64,000 bases of DNA from positions 1-64,000 of the forward strand of contig NZ_QVMG01000006.1 of NCBI RefSeq assembly GCF_010500925.1, written 5' to 3'. The stretch's first letter is position 1. Each line of letters opens with the position of its first letter. Shown here one piece after another: positions 6,540 to 16,087 of the stretch. Position numbers and translations under genes: made by a program. The DNA comes from Parabacteroides sp. 52 (GTDB lineage Bacteria > Bacteroidota > Bacteroidia > Bacteroidales > Tannerellaceae). The notes beneath the pieces are model-generated. The model did not search any database. It was given only the letters and a program-made list of their open reading frames with translations, and had not been told where the DNA came from.

Positions 6540-9521
6540 TCAATTAAAAGATTTATAAATAGCATCCTGAATACGTGTACGTATATCCAGGGAAAAGAGT
6601 TTCGTATTTGCCCGGTTGGGATTCACCCGGTTTGTCAAAAATATATAAATCAACTGATTATCCGGATCCACCCAAAAGCAGGTTCCCGTATAACCTGTAT
6701 GTCCGTAAACAGAAGCCGGTGTCAACACCCCGCAGGGAGACGATTTACTATTTCCGGTCACCGGTTTATCAAAGCCCAATCCGCGTCGTGAATTCGGGCT
6801 CTTGCTTTGCGTGAACAGGCGGGTTGTCTCCCGGGATAGCAATTGTTCTCCCCCGTAAGTTCCCTGATACAATAAAAGCTGCAATACTTTGGCCAGGTCT
6901 TCCGCATGAGAGAACAAGCCGGCATTACCGGACACTCCTCCCTGAAATGCGGCTGCCTCGTCATGTACATAACCGCGCAATAACTGACGTCGTACAAACC
7001 GGTCATTCTCCGTGGGAACAATCTGTAGGGAATCCATTCGCTGCAAGGGGTTATAAGTTGTCGTCCGGGCGCCTAAACGATCATAGAATGAGGTACGCAA
7101 AAATTGATCCATCGGTTTATTCATTTGCTTCTCTACCATCATTTTCAACAAGATAAAGTTTACACAACTATACATATACCGTCCGCGGATTCCCAACCGG
7201 GAATCTTTTATTTCTTGTATAATCGTATCTTTAAACGTATCATTTACATAAAAATCACGCGCCACTTGTATGGAATAGCCGGGTTGTTTTCTGACAGAAA
7301 CCATTTCAGGCAGATAAGAAAAATCATTCCTGACAAATGTCTTCGCGTCGAAGCGTATGGGGTGAGTTGTTTTTTTCGATGCGCTGTACAGGCTACCGGA
7401 ATAGCTCTTTTTATCAATCGTTTTCAGATAAAAATTAATCGTAGGAATCAAGCCGGACTGATGGTAAAGAAGTTCCCGGATCATCAGCTCTTCTTTGTCC
7501 GAACCCTTTAATTCGGGTACAAACTCAGCAATCTTGCTGTTCAAGGTAAATTTCTTTTCATCATACGCCTTCATGACAGCCAATAAAGTACCCGATGCTT
7601 TAGAGACAGAGGCCAGGTCATAAACCGATTTATCCGTCACCTTCTGTTTCTTGTTCATATCTACATATCCAAAGGCTTTATTATAGACTATCATGCCATC
7701 TTTTGCCACCAACACCTGGCAACCGGGATAAGCACCTTCCGTCAATCCTTCTTTTACGATCGCATCTATCACATCCATACGCTGAGGGTTCAGCCCCACC
7801 TCCTCAGGCTCATGATATCCCAAACGCACCTGTTCTGTAAACATGCCCGTTCCCGCGAAATAAAGTCCCGGTATAGAGACGGGCAACTTACCTTTGGCTG
7901 GTACACCACCGAAAATCACCTGCGCCGCGTACTCCTGCGCTAAAGAAGTCGCTTCATAAGCCATCACCACACCCTTGGCATTTTTCACCGAAGCCTCATA
8001 TTTGCTTGAGAAATAAGGCATAGTAAAAAAGGTAAGGATCACCTCTTTCTTTGCCGCCAACTCCCTCAAAGCCTGGGTTTCAGGTATACGCACTGTATTT
8101 ATTGCGCAAATAATCACATCGTACTGTCCCAATTGGCGATAAACACTTTGTATCTGATCAGCTGTAGCATTACGTCCCAGACTGAAACAGGCTACGGAAT
8201 CGTATCTGCATAACATCTTCTGAAAATCATTACCTACAACATCACCCAAAGAAAGTGCAGCTATCTTCCTCTCCCCTATCCCTTTTAAAGGCAGGCATTC
8301 AGCTTCATTCCGCACAATAGTGATAGCCTCGGCATTCAACTTTGCTACCAACCATGCCGCATGCGCCGTGTTTAATCGTTCGGACAATCCTTTTATCTCG
8401 ATAGGTTTATACTCATTTAACCCAGCTATATATTTATAACGAAGCACCTTCAAACACCGTGCTTCAATATCTTTAAGATCGAGCACCCCCTCTTTTATCG
8501 CTTCCTTCACAGCCACGAAATCACTTATCGGAGCAGCCGAAGCCAATAATATATCATTTCCAGCCAATAATGCTTTCACACAGGCATTATCCGACTTACC
8601 CGCCGATGCCCCTTTCATAGCCAACGCATCCGTAAAACAAAGCCCCTGAAATCCCAGTTTCTTCTGTAACAAATCCGTGATTATAGATTTCGATAAAGAG
8701 GAAGGCCGGTTTGCCGTCTTATCCAATGCCGGCACAAAAAGATGTCCGGTCATAACACCAGCGAAACCTTCATAAATATACCGTTTAAAAGGAAGCAGCT
8801 CCACACTGTCCAAACGCTCCAAGGAGTGGCGCACAGCCGGAAGGGTATAATGCGAGTCGTCTGCCGTATCCCCATGCCCGGGAAAATGTTTAGCAACAGA
8901 TAATACGCCCATGTTCTCAAGTCCACGAGCATAAGCAATTCCTTTCTCTGCAACGGCATCCGGATCTTCACCAAAAGAGCGCAGTCCGATTACAGGGTTG
9001 GCATGATTACTGTTCACATCCATATCGGGAGCGAAATTAATATGAATCCCCATTTCATTACATTGTCGTCCAACCTCTTCACCGTATGCTTCCAAAAGGG
9101 AGATATCCTCTATGGCTCCCAGCATCATATTTTTAGGGAAACGGGTAGTCCCATCCAACCGCATAGACAAGCCCCATTCTCCATCCAGAGAGATCATCAA
9201 AGGGATATGGGATGCCTTTTGCAAGCGGTTCGTCACCTCCGCCTGTGTCTCCGGATTTCCTTTATGGAAAAGAATACCCCCTACTTTCACCTCATTCACA
9301 TACCGCATAAGCAGTTGCATATTGCGGTTATCCAAAGTCGGATTGGCTACCGGCATAAACAATTGCCCGATGCGTTCATCATAACTCATCGCATCAAAGA
9401 CTGAATCAACCCAATGATTCATTTTTTCTTTGTCTGCCTGGCGATACAGGTTGGGAACCGTCTGTGCCTTAGCGGCAATTATATACACACAACAAATCAG
9501 TAAAAAACACCCTCTTTTCAT
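6540..9521 (-). CDS. GH3 beta-N-acetylglucosaminidase (NagZ-like) fused to a beta-lactamase-type serine hydrolase
   Basis: A 993-residue exported two-enzyme fusion. After a signal peptide (1-20, IIAAKAQ) comes a GH3 domain (about 45-370) with the NagZ hallmark KHFPGHGDT at 211-219, the DSH triplet at 222-224 and the nucleophile D298 in FTDALAM. A linking alpha/beta region (about 400-550) follows, then a class C beta-lactamase-like domain (about 575-985) with SVSK (S638, K641) and a late HTGYTG motif. The tyrosine motif reads YSC rather than the usual YxN or YSD. Known: NagZ-type enzymes cut GlcNAc-anhydroMurNAc from peptidoglycan fragments, and this fusion is widespread in Bacteroidetes. The signal peptide places the activity outside the cytoplasm, unlike E. 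coli NagZ. Role in wall turnover is inferred. Confidence 0.93.
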   Translation of the reverse strand: MKRGCFLLICCVYIIAAKAQTVPNLYRQADKEKMNHWVDSVFDAMSYDERIGQLFMPVANPTLDNRNMQLLMRYVNEVKVGGILFHKGNPETQAEVTNRLQKASHIPLMISLDGEWGLSMRLDGTTRFPKNMMLGAIEDISLLEAYGEEVGRQCNEMGIHINFAPDMDVNSNHANPVIGLRSFGEDPDAVAEKGIAYARGLENMGVLSVAKHFPGHGDTADDSHYTLPAVRHSLERLDSVELLPFKRYIYEGFAGVMTGHLFVPALDKTANRPSSLSKSIITDLLQKKLGFQGLCFTDALAMKGASAGKSDNACVKALLAGNDILLASAAPISDFVAVKEAIKEGVLDLKDIEARCLKVLRYKYIAGLNEYKPIEIKGLSERLNTAHAAWLVAKLNAEAITIVRNEAECLPLKGIGERKIAALSLGDVVGNDFQKMLCRYDSVACFSLGRNATADQIQSVYRQLGQYDVIICAINTVRIPETQALRELAAKKEVILTFFTMPYFSSKYEASVKNAKGVVMAYEATSLAQEYAAQVIFGGVPAKGKLPVSIPGLYFAGTGMFTEQVRLGYHEPEEVGLNPQRMDVIDAIVKEGLTEGAYPGCQVLVAKDGMIVYNKAFGYVDMNKKQKVTDKSVYDLASVSKASGTLLAVMKAYDEKKFTLNSKIAEFVPELKGSDKEELMIRELLYHQSGLIPTINFYLKTIDKKSYSGSLYSASKKTTHPIRFDAKTFVRNDFSYLPEMVSVRKQPGYSIQVARDFYVNDTFKDTIIQEIKDSRLGIRGRYMYSCVNFILLKMMVEKQMNKPMDQFLRTSFYDRLGARTTTYNPLQRMDSLQIVPTENDRFVRRQLLRGYVHDEAAAFQGGVSGNAGLFSHAEDLAKVLQLLLYQGTYGGEQLLSRETTRLFTQSKSPNSRRGLGFDKPVTGNSKSSPCGVLTPASVYGHTGYTGTCFWVDPDNQLIYIFLTNRVNPNRANTKLFSLDIRTRIQDAIYKSFN

Positions 9522-9561
9522 CCTCTCTCTTTTTCTTTATTTCACATCAAAAAACGACCGT

Positions 9562-12393
9562 CTATGAACGGCTCACCTGCAATCCTTTCACAGACAGACT
9601 CATATCGACAAAACGAGCATTCGGACGGCCCATTTCCTGCGTGAGTATCTTTCGGATATGCAAAACTGCTTCAGGATCTTTGGCTACCATATAAAGGTAC
9701 CCCCCTCCTCCCGCACCCGGCAGTTTATACCCCAGACAATAATCTTTTATCCGATCGATAATCTGTTCGACAGCCGGAGGATTCGTACCCTCATCCAATA
9801 ATTTATTCTGTTCCCAGGTTTTAGCAACACCTTTTCCGAATTGCTCAAAATCACCACTCTGGATGGTCTTATACAATTCGAAGGCATGAGCTTTCATATC
9901 AGACAACAAAGCCAGGTGCTTGTGACTATTGAGAAACATTCCCTGTACAATCTCTGTCAGTATATTCTTTGCCACTCGCGTAATCCCCGTATAATAGAGC
10001 AGATGACAAGGTTGGTATTCCGGATCCGTAAACAGATATTCCGGCAACCAGCGCACCTGCGGTTGTTGACAAAAACCTTCAGTTGTCTGTAAGAATTTCA
10101 CCCCATGCAATATGCCTCCATACTGGTCCTGCCATCCTCCACCGGTGGTCAATAACTGTTCCAATATCAATGTCCGGTTGGCAACTTCATTCTTATCCCA
10201 GTTCAATCCGCAGAAGTCGGCAAGCACCCCCAAGACCGTAGCGGCCAGGATCGAACTGGTTCCCAAGCCGGAACCGGCCGGTATGGCAGACAACAGTGTG
10301 ATCTCTATACCTCCGCCCAAAGCCTTCAACTGTTCTTCCAGGGAAGAATAAGTCTCTTTGGAAAAGGCAGGGATAAATCCGGCCAATGCCAATGCCGCCT
10401 TCGGTATGGAAAAGGGAGAGCCCACCTTGGTAAAACATTTCAATTCCTCCCAGGTAGAAACGACCTCCATCGCTCCCATATCGATAGAGCGAAGAATAAT
10501 GTGATAATCGGTCGATGGCTTGATATACACCTGCAAGGGAGGTTGTCCATTTAACTCGACGGCTACATTCACCACACTGCCGCCGGCATACAGACAAAAA
10601 GGAGGAGTATCACTCCATCCACCAGCCAGGTCAATGCGAACAGGACTACGCCCCCAGACGATCTGATCCTTATATACATTCAATACAGGCCATTGCTTCC
10701 GATCACTCAATGTGTCGATCAGGCCTTCCCGCAAAAAAGAATAAGCCTCCTGCTGTTCCTCTTGAAAAGGTTTACCGGATAATTGCAACACCCGGGATTG
10801 AAACATCCGGTTATGCATTTGCGTAAACAAGGAGGTCTCTTTCGGCAAAGCCGCCGGCAAAGGGATATCTGCTTTCACAAAGGCCTCAGCCGCATCGTCC
10901 AGATCCAGTTGATAAAAGACACTGCGTTCGTAGTTATGGGCTAATAAGGCCCAATCCCGCTGACGAAAATGTTCCCGCTGCAAGACTAAACGAGACAGAT
11001 TGGCCTCGTCTGAAAGCGTATTGGCAGACACTTTTTTAGCCCGCTCCCATATCTCTTTTCCTATTACCAATTCCGGTTCGGCAATCATCCAGCGCAAAAC
11101 CAGTCCTACATCATCTATTGAATAACATATCGGAAACAGAGGAGCATATTGTATATCCGCAAAGTCTTCTAATTGAATGTTCCGTTGCTGCAACCACTCA
11201 TGGATCGGTCGATTCATAAACCGGGTTGAATCATCCGATAGAGCACCCGCAAATAAATCATGGAAGCCATAAGGGCGTATTACATATCCATTCTCTTCTA
11301 TTGGAACTACGTCCACACAACTTCCGGCGGGTAATTTCAATGGCCAGTGATTCTCCGGGACGCCCGTTATGATATGCTGATTTTGCAATTCCCATTCCTT
11401 AGCCACATAGCTATTCTCTATCCATACATCCGAATTAGCCGCAGTCAGGCGATAATGCATTTCAGCGTTTTGCACAAACATCGCCGGATGTGGCTTCACC
11501 TTGCGATGCATAATCTGCCGTTGGTCATTGACCAGGTTCTGAATAGCCCGTGTAGAAGAAATCAACTCACGGCTCGTACCAAAATGGTAAAATTCCCCTC
11601 CATTAAGCGGAAGGATAGCGACTGTCAGCTCCTGTAATTCCGGATCTGGCTTCTGCGGATGCTGCCCCAAAGCCAATCCGAACTCACTATACAAATCATA
11701 AAACTGTATATTCTTTCCGTCTTGCGACTTCTTACGCAAGAGCTCAACCGCCCGGTCACTCAATAACCATATACCCACATCCATCAGAAAGAAATGACTT
11801 CCGGACAATCCGGCCAGTTCTTCCAATGAGGGCTTTTGCAACATATAATCCAAGGTATCCGGTGAGTTTCTACGAGACAGAAATACCCCATGATGGGTAG
11901 CCCGCTCTGGCTCTACCCACAAACCATAACACACCACATCGGCTTCGGGTATAGGTTGCAAAGGCTGGTCGTAGCGAATATAGACATCTCCACTGGCAAT
12001 CAAGGTATGCAAAGACTCCGGTGCCTTTTCCATTATCTTTTCAAATAAAGGCAGTTGGAGAGAAAGTAAATTCTGGGATAACTTTTGCCCCCTGGCCCAT
12101 CTAAACACCGGGACAGGCGTCAATATCTTCCCCGAGGGAGCATAAGCTGGCAAACGACGACTCTGTCCTGCGGCATGCAACAGGATGCGTTTTTCCTGTG
12201 CCAGCCACTGAATAAAAGAAGTATCTGCCTGTTCACTTTGCCGGCAGGATTCCAACAGCCAGATCGTTCCTCCTCCTGATCCGACACGTGCCCCGACGGG
12301 ATCTGAAGTACAAAACCATTCTTTCCGGCTGACATTTTCTATCTGATGGAAATGAGAGACCAGGTTAGGGGGTAACGATAGTAATTTTTTCAT
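9562..12393 (-). CDS. fkp: Bifunctional L-fucokinase / L-fucose-1-phosphate guanylyltransferase
   Basis: Fkp converts L-fucose to fucose-1-phosphate with ATP and then to GDP-fucose with GTP, supplying donor for fucosylated capsule and glycoproteins. At 943 residues it is close to the B. fragilis enzyme. The N-terminal guanylyltransferase half contains DPVGARVGSGGGTIWLL near residue 38. The C-terminal half is a GHMP kinase with GGWSDTPPF (about 589), the ATP loop PAGSGLGTSS (about 704) and PGAGGGG (about 891). It lies between a cytidylate-kinase-like gene (96 bases upstream) and the GH3 fusion (40 bases downstream) on the same strand. The kinase order and all key motifs look intact. Cytosolic. 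Confidence 0.97.
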   Translation of the reverse strand: MKKLLSLPPNLVSHFHQIENVSRKEWFCTSDPVGARVGSGGGTIWLLESCRQSEQADTSFIQWLAQEKRILLHAAGQSRRLPAYAPSGKILTPVPVFRWARGQKLSQNLLSLQLPLFEKIMEKAPESLHTLIASGDVYIRYDQPLQPIPEADVVCYGLWVEPERATHHGVFLSRRNSPDTLDYMLQKPSLEELAGLSGSHFFLMDVGIWLLSDRAVELLRKKSQDGKNIQFYDLYSEFGLALGQHPQKPDPELQELTVAILPLNGGEFYHFGTSRELISSTRAIQNLVNDQRQIMHRKVKPHPAMFVQNAEMHYRLTAANSDVWIENSYVAKEWELQNQHIITGVPENHWPLKLPAGSCVDVVPIEENGYVIRPYGFHDLFAGALSDDSTRFMNRPIHEWLQQRNIQLEDFADIQYAPLFPICYSIDDVGLVLRWMIAEPELVIGKEIWERAKKVSANTLSDEANLSRLVLQREHFRQRDWALLAHNYERSVFYQLDLDDAAEAFVKADIPLPAALPKETSLFTQMHNRMFQSRVLQLSGKPFQEEQQEAYSFLREGLIDTLSDRKQWPVLNVYKDQIVWGRSPVRIDLAGGWSDTPPFCLYAGGSVVNVAVELNGQPPLQVYIKPSTDYHIILRSIDMGAMEVVSTWEELKCFTKVGSPFSIPKAALALAGFIPAFSKETYSSLEEQLKALGGGIEITLLSAIPAGSGLGTSSILAATVLGVLADFCGLNWDKNEVANRTLILEQLLTTGGGWQDQYGGILHGVKFLQTTEGFCQQPQVRWLPEYLFTDPEYQPCHLLYYTGITRVAKNILTEIVQGMFLNSHKHLALLSDMKAHAFELYKTIQSGDFEQFGKGVAKTWEQNKLLDEGTNPPAVEQIIDRIKDYCLGYKLPGAGGGGYLYMVAKDPEAVLHIRKILTQEMGRPNARFVDMSLSVKGLQVSRS

Positions 12394-12489
12394 ACGTCAT
12401 TGTTTATATTGTTTCGGTCGCAGGATACTCGCACAAATACCATTGCCTCTGGCAAAACCGTTTGAAGAGCTCGTTTCATATCATGCTGT

Positions 12490-13143
12490 TTATCCAAAAT
12501 GAGGAGTACGTGGCCGCTTGTCCATTCTGCGCACTACAAAATCTTTCATAAAAGCAACCGTCTCGTCCACACCCAATACAGAAACATCGATCGAAAAATT
12601 ATAAGAGGAGGCTGCCCCCCATATTTTATTCGTATAATAATTATAATAAGCCGCCCGCGACTTATCTGTCTTTTTCATCAATTCCTTTGCTTCTTCATCA
12701 CTCAATTTCATATCCTGATACTCTTTGATGCGTCGAATACGATCCTCTTTCTTATTGAGAATAAAAAAACTTATCAGATCCGGATCCTCGCGCAAAATAT
12801 AATCGGCACATCTGCCCACCAATACACAAGATTCTTTTTCCGCCAACTTCCGGATCGCATCGCTTTGTATTTGAAACAAACCGTCATGGGATAAAAAGTC
12901 CGTGTACGGCATATACATGCCCATATAGGAATAACCGGTTGTCAAGGCATACGACAAACCACTCGCCGTTCGTTCATCGGCTTTCTCAAACACCTCTTCA
13001 CAAAGTCCGCTTTCTTTTGCGGCTACGGACATAAGCTCTTTATCATAATAACTTATACCAAGGGCTTTTGCCAACTTCTGTCCTATTTCACGACCTCCAC
13101 TTCCGAATTGTCGTCCGATTGTCAATATGATCTTGTTTTCCAT
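12490..13143 (-). CDS. Cytidylate kinase-like P-loop protein
   Basis: A 217-residue soluble nucleotide kinase-like protein. The Walker A region GRQFGSGGREIGQKLAKALG (about 9-28) and the following YYDKELM match the cytidylate-kinase-like family (AAA_26 type), which is distinct from the canonical Cmk and common in Bacteroidetes and Firmicutes. The lid-like region is rich in lysine and glutamate (KKEDRIRRIKEYQDMK). The substrate is not established for this family. It heads a minus-strand group with fkp, and a TAnnTTTG box sits 21 bases upstream. A nucleotide role connected to GDP-fucose is only a neighbourhood inference. Confidence 0.82.
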   Translation of the reverse strand: MENKIILTIGRQFGSGGREIGQKLAKALGISYYDKELMSVAAKESGLCEEVFEKADERTASGLSYALTTGYSYMGMYMPYTDFLSHDGLFQIQSDAIRKLAEKESCVLVGRCADYILREDPDLISFFILNKKEDRIRRIKEYQDMKLSDEEAKELMKKTDKSRAAYYNYYTNKIWGAASSYNFSIDVSVLGVDETVAFMKDFVVRRMDKRPRTPHFG

Positions 13144-13164
13144 GAGGTTATACTTTTAATTCTA

Positions 13165-13172
13165 CAAATATA
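13165..13172 (-). promoter_or_regulatory. Putative promoter (-7 box) of the cytidylate kinase-like gene
   Basis: Plus-strand CAAATATA is TATATTTG on the minus strand, 21 bases from the start codon; likely drives the kinase-fkp-GH3 group. Confidence 0.5.
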
Positions 13173-13205
13173 ATAAATCGGTGAAAGAGTAACGATAACA
13201 AAGCC

Positions 13206-14555
13206 TTACATTTGTTTTTTAAACTTCTTAAACTGGTTCATCAGAACAAGCCAGGTAATAGTTGCTGCTGTCAAATCGGCAAAAGGAATACTGATCCATA
13301 CCCCTAAGGTACCCCAGAAGTGAGGCAAGACAATCAAAAAAGGGATTAGAAAAATCATCTGACGCGTAAGAGACAGGAATATCGATTTTTTAGGCATGCC
13401 GATAGAGAGGAAAAAGTTTGTCGCTACCACTTGAAAACCCACAATAGGGAATAAGATAAAAACAACCCGTAAGCCTTTCACGGCTATATCCGTCAATTCC
13501 TTATCGGTCGTAAATACATGAGCGATTGTAGAGGGGAAGAACTGACACAGTAAAAAACCCAAGGTAGCCACACCAATCCCCCATTTCATGGTCAGCTTGG
13601 TTACTTCCATCACCCGTTGATACAAGCGTGCACCGTAATTATATCCGGCTATCGGTTGCATTCCCTGATTCAACCCCATGATAATCATCACAAACAAAGA
13701 GGCAACCCTATTTACTATACCATAGGCTCCAATAGCCAAGTCCCCACCATGTTCTTTCAGCCCCCGGTTGATAAGTATAACCACCAGGCTGGAACAGAGA
13801 TTCATTAAAAACGGAGACATACCGATTGCTAAAATGCCCTTTACCATATCCGCTTTCAAAAGATAGATCCCTTTGCGGAAATGAATCAGATGCTTCGGAT
13901 TCGCAAAGTGAATGATCTGGATAGATAAAGAGATCAACTGTGAAACGACAGTTGCCCAAGCCGCCCCTTTAATGCCCCAGTCCAACACAAAAATAAAGAT
14001 CGGGTTCAAGGCAACATTTACCACCACTGACAAAAGCGTCATATACATCGACATCCGAGGGTAGCCCGAAGAACGCAATACGGCATTCAAACCCAGATAC
14101 ATATGTGTCACCACATTACCCAACAAGATGATCTCCATATAATCGCGGGCATACGACAGGGTCTGTTCACTTGCTCCGAAGAAATAAAGTACAGGATCTA
14201 AAAAAAGAAGAGCTACTACCGAAAAGGCAATACCCAAGATCACATTCAACACCAACACATTACCCAATACCCTGTTTGCACTGGCATAATCCTTCTGTCC
14301 CAACTTTAAAGACAAAAGGGTTGCCGCACCGGCCCCAACCAACGAGCCGAAAGCGGCTGCCATATTCATGATCGGAAAGGTCAATGCCAATCCGGAAATA
14401 CCCAGAGCCCCCACTCCATGACCGATAAAAATACTGTCGGCTATATTATACAACGAAGAGGCCGTCATAGCGATAATAGCCGGAATCGCATATTGAGAGA
14501 GTAAACTACTGATCTTTTCTGAACCTAAAACTAAAGGAGAATGTTCTTTTGCCAT
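13206..14555 (-). CDS. MATE-family efflux transporter
   Basis: A 449-residue multidrug and toxic compound extrusion family protein with about 12 hydrophobic segments arranged as two homologous six-helix halves. Family features include the N-terminal AIPAIIAMTASSLYNIADSIFIGHGVG and the matching GMSPFLMNLCSSLVVILINRGLK opening the second half, plus GLNQGMQPIAGYNYGA, a very typical MATE phrase. These proteins exchange Na+ or H+ for cationic drugs or metabolites across the inner membrane. Substrate cannot be predicted. The promoter box ends only five bases from the ATG, so the transcript may be leaderless. It is divergent from msrC. Confidence 0.95.
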   Translation of the reverse strand: MAKEHSPLVLGSEKISSLLSQYAIPAIIAMTASSLYNIADSIFIGHGVGALGISGLALTFPIMNMAAAFGSLVGAGAATLLSLKLGQKDYASANRVLGNVLVLNVILGIAFSVVALLFLDPVLYFFGASEQTLSYARDYMEIILLGNVVTHMYLGLNAVLRSSGYPRMSMYMTLLSVVVNVALNPIFIFVLDWGIKGAAWATVVSQLISLSIQIIHFANPKHLIHFRKGIYLLKADMVKGILAIGMSPFLMNLCSSLVVILINRGLKEHGGDLAIGAYGIVNRVASLFVMIIMGLNQGMQPIAGYNYGARLYQRVMEVTKLTMKWGIGVATLGFLLCQFFPSTIAHVFTTDKELTDIAVKGLRVVFILFPIVGFQVVATNFFLSIGMPKKSIFLSLTRQMIFLIPFLIVLPHFWGTLGVWISIPFADLTAATITWLVLMNQFKKFKKQM

Positions 14556-14559
14556 AGGG

Positions 14560-14567
14560 CAAAGGTA
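14560..14567 (-). promoter_or_regulatory. Putative MATE promoter (-7 box), nearly leaderless
   Basis: Plus-strand CAAAGGTA is TACCTTTG on the minus strand. Its last base is 5 bases from the MATE start codon at 14555, so transcription would begin at or very near the ATG. No other in-frame ATG occurs before residue 30. Confidence 0.55.
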
Positions 14568-14598
14568 ATAGGAATTATCTATCGTTGTAACCCTCCCT

Positions 14599-14629
14599 TT
14601 TGAATAAATGACGAGAATATGTACCTTTG
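14599..14629 (+). promoter_or_regulatory. Putative msrC promoter (-33 and -7 boxes)
   Basis: TTTG at 14599-14602 and TACCTTTG at 14622-14629 are separated by 19 bases, a good fit to the Bacteroidetes -33/-7 arrangement; msrC starts 20 bases downstream. Confidence 0.65.
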
Positions 14630-14648
14630 CTTGAAAAACAGAACGTAG

Positions 14649-15122
14649 ATGGCCGAAGAATTATATATCCCCACAGGAGACAAAAAAGAACAATACGAAT
14701 CCCTGCTTCCACAAATCGCCTCCCTATTGCAAGGAGAAGAAGACCGGGTGGCTAATATGGCCAATATAGCCGCTGCCCTGAAACAAACATTCAACTTCTT
14801 TTGGGTTGGCTTTTACACCGTGAAAGAGAATATGCTTGTCCTGGCTCCTTTCCAGGGGCCTATTGCCTGCACACGTATACGATACGGAAAAGGGGTATGC
14901 GGAACCGCCTGGAAAGAAAAACAAACAATCCTTGTTCCCGACGTGGAAGATTTCCCCGGACATATTGCCTGCAACTCCGCCTCTCGCTCGGAAATCGTCA
15001 TCCCCATCATAGAAAACGACTGCGTCACTGCCGTATTGGACATCGACAGTGATACGTTAAACAGCTTTGATCAGACCGATGCCTATTATCTGGAAAAAAT
15101 AGCCCGACTCCTAACGGCATAA
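14649..15122 (+). CDS. msrC: Free methionine-(R)-sulfoxide reductase (GAF domain)
   Basis: A 157-residue single GAF-domain enzyme that reduces free L-methionine-(R)-sulfoxide, using thioredoxin-type reductant. All three catalytic/resolving cysteines of the fRMsr family are visible: C74 in PIACTRIRYG, C84 in GKGVCGTAW and C108 in HIACNSASRSEIV, corresponding to C84, C94 and C118 of the E. coli enzyme. The start region ending FNFFWVGFYTV is also typical. Cytosolic oxidative-stress repair. It has its own promoter, divergent from the MATE gene, with the CDGSH gene 143 bases downstream. Confidence 0.95.
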   Translation: MAEELYIPTGDKKEQYESLLPQIASLLQGEEDRVANMANIAAALKQTFNFFWVGFYTVKENMLVLAPFQGPIACTRIRYGKGVCGTAWKEKQTILVPDVEDFPGHIACNSASRSEIVIPIIENDCVTAVLDIDSDTLNSFDQTDAYYLEKIARLLTA

Positions 15123-15265
15123 TCAGCCGATAGCACTTTTCTTTCGCCTCCCGGTTTACGGAAAATACTTTTCTGTAACATTCTTACCGCTTAAAAATCC
15201 CTTCTTCGGTAAAACATTCCTTGTTTGAATCGGGTTAAGTAAAAACATACCCAATAAATAATAAA

Positions 15266-15958
15266 ATGATGGAACAGGAGAATAAAAAGAAAATCCAGGT
15301 CCTTCCCAACGGGCCTTATCTGGTAAGCGGGAATATTCCTTTGAATCAATTACGCTTTGTCGGCGATAAGAAAGGTGCATCCATTGATTATAAGGAGATA
15401 CAGAAGTATAAAACAGAAGAACCCTACGCCCTGTGCAGATGTGGAAGATCAAAGAACTCTCCTTTTTGTGACGGTTCGCACCTCCAGGGTTTTGACGGGA
15501 CAGAAACGGCCTCACACAAAACATATGAAGAAATGGCAAGAACGATCCACGGGCAGGCTATCGACCTGATGGACGCCCAATCTCTTTGTGCCGTTGCCCG
15601 CTTTTGTGACACCTACAGCTCCACCTGGAATATGGTGGAAGAAAATACGGATCCGGAAAGTCTGGAGATTATAAAACACCAATGTAGCCATTGCCCGAGC
15701 GGACGGCTGACCGCTGTCACCAAAGAGGGGAAACGCATAGAGCCTGAATTACCACAGGAAATAAGTATACTCGAAGATATGGCAGGGGGAGTACATGGTC
15801 CGATCTGGGTGAAAGGAGGTATTCCGGTAGAAGATACACAAGGGAACATCTACCCTGTACGGAACCGGATGACTCTTTGTCGGTGTGGCAAATCGAAAAA
15901 CAAACCGTTCTGTGACGGACAACATATGCGGAATAAAGGGGAATTATATGACAATTAA
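15266..15958 (+). CDS. CDGSH iron-sulfur protein with two CDGSH modules
   Basis: A 230-residue soluble protein with two 2Fe-2S CDGSH zinc-finger-like modules: LCRCGRSKNSPFCDGSH (about 52-68) and LCRCGKSKNKPFCDGQH near the C-terminus. Each has the C-x-C-x-x-x-(S/T)-x-x-x-P-x-C-D-G-x-H ligand pattern (three Cys, one His). The middle part (QSLCAVARFC, then HQCSHCPSGRL) carries four more cysteines, which could ligate another cluster or be structural. Two ATG codons open the frame (15266 and 15269); either may be used. Function in Bacteroidetes is unknown; electron transfer or redox sensing is the family expectation. Being next to msrC suggests, weakly, a redox-stress context. Confidence 0.9.
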   Translation: MMEQENKKKIQVLPNGPYLVSGNIPLNQLRFVGDKKGASIDYKEIQKYKTEEPYALCRCGRSKNSPFCDGSHLQGFDGTETASHKTYEEMARTIHGQAIDLMDAQSLCAVARFCDTYSSTWNMVEENTDPESLEIIKHQCSHCPSGRLTAVTKEGKRIEPELPQEISILEDMAGGVHGPIWVKGGIPVEDTQGNIYPVRNRMTLCRCGKSKNKPFCDGQHMRNKGELYDN

Positions 15959-16053
15959 AGAACCCCTCTTTCATTCGCTGAACCTTTTCTCTTTACCATC
16001 TGTTATTAAGATATAGTGTTTTTCATGGTATTAGAATTAGGTTTATTAGGTAT

Positions 16054-16087
16054 CCCGTCTTGTTCGTGAGAATGAGGCGGTTTTTTT
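16054..16087. terminator. Intrinsic terminator between convergent genes
   Basis: A GC-rich stem formed by ccgtcttgttc and gaatgaggcgg, with G-T pairs, is followed by seven T residues on the plus strand. It fits a terminator for the CDGSH gene and overlaps the 3' end of gldB. Confidence 0.6.
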
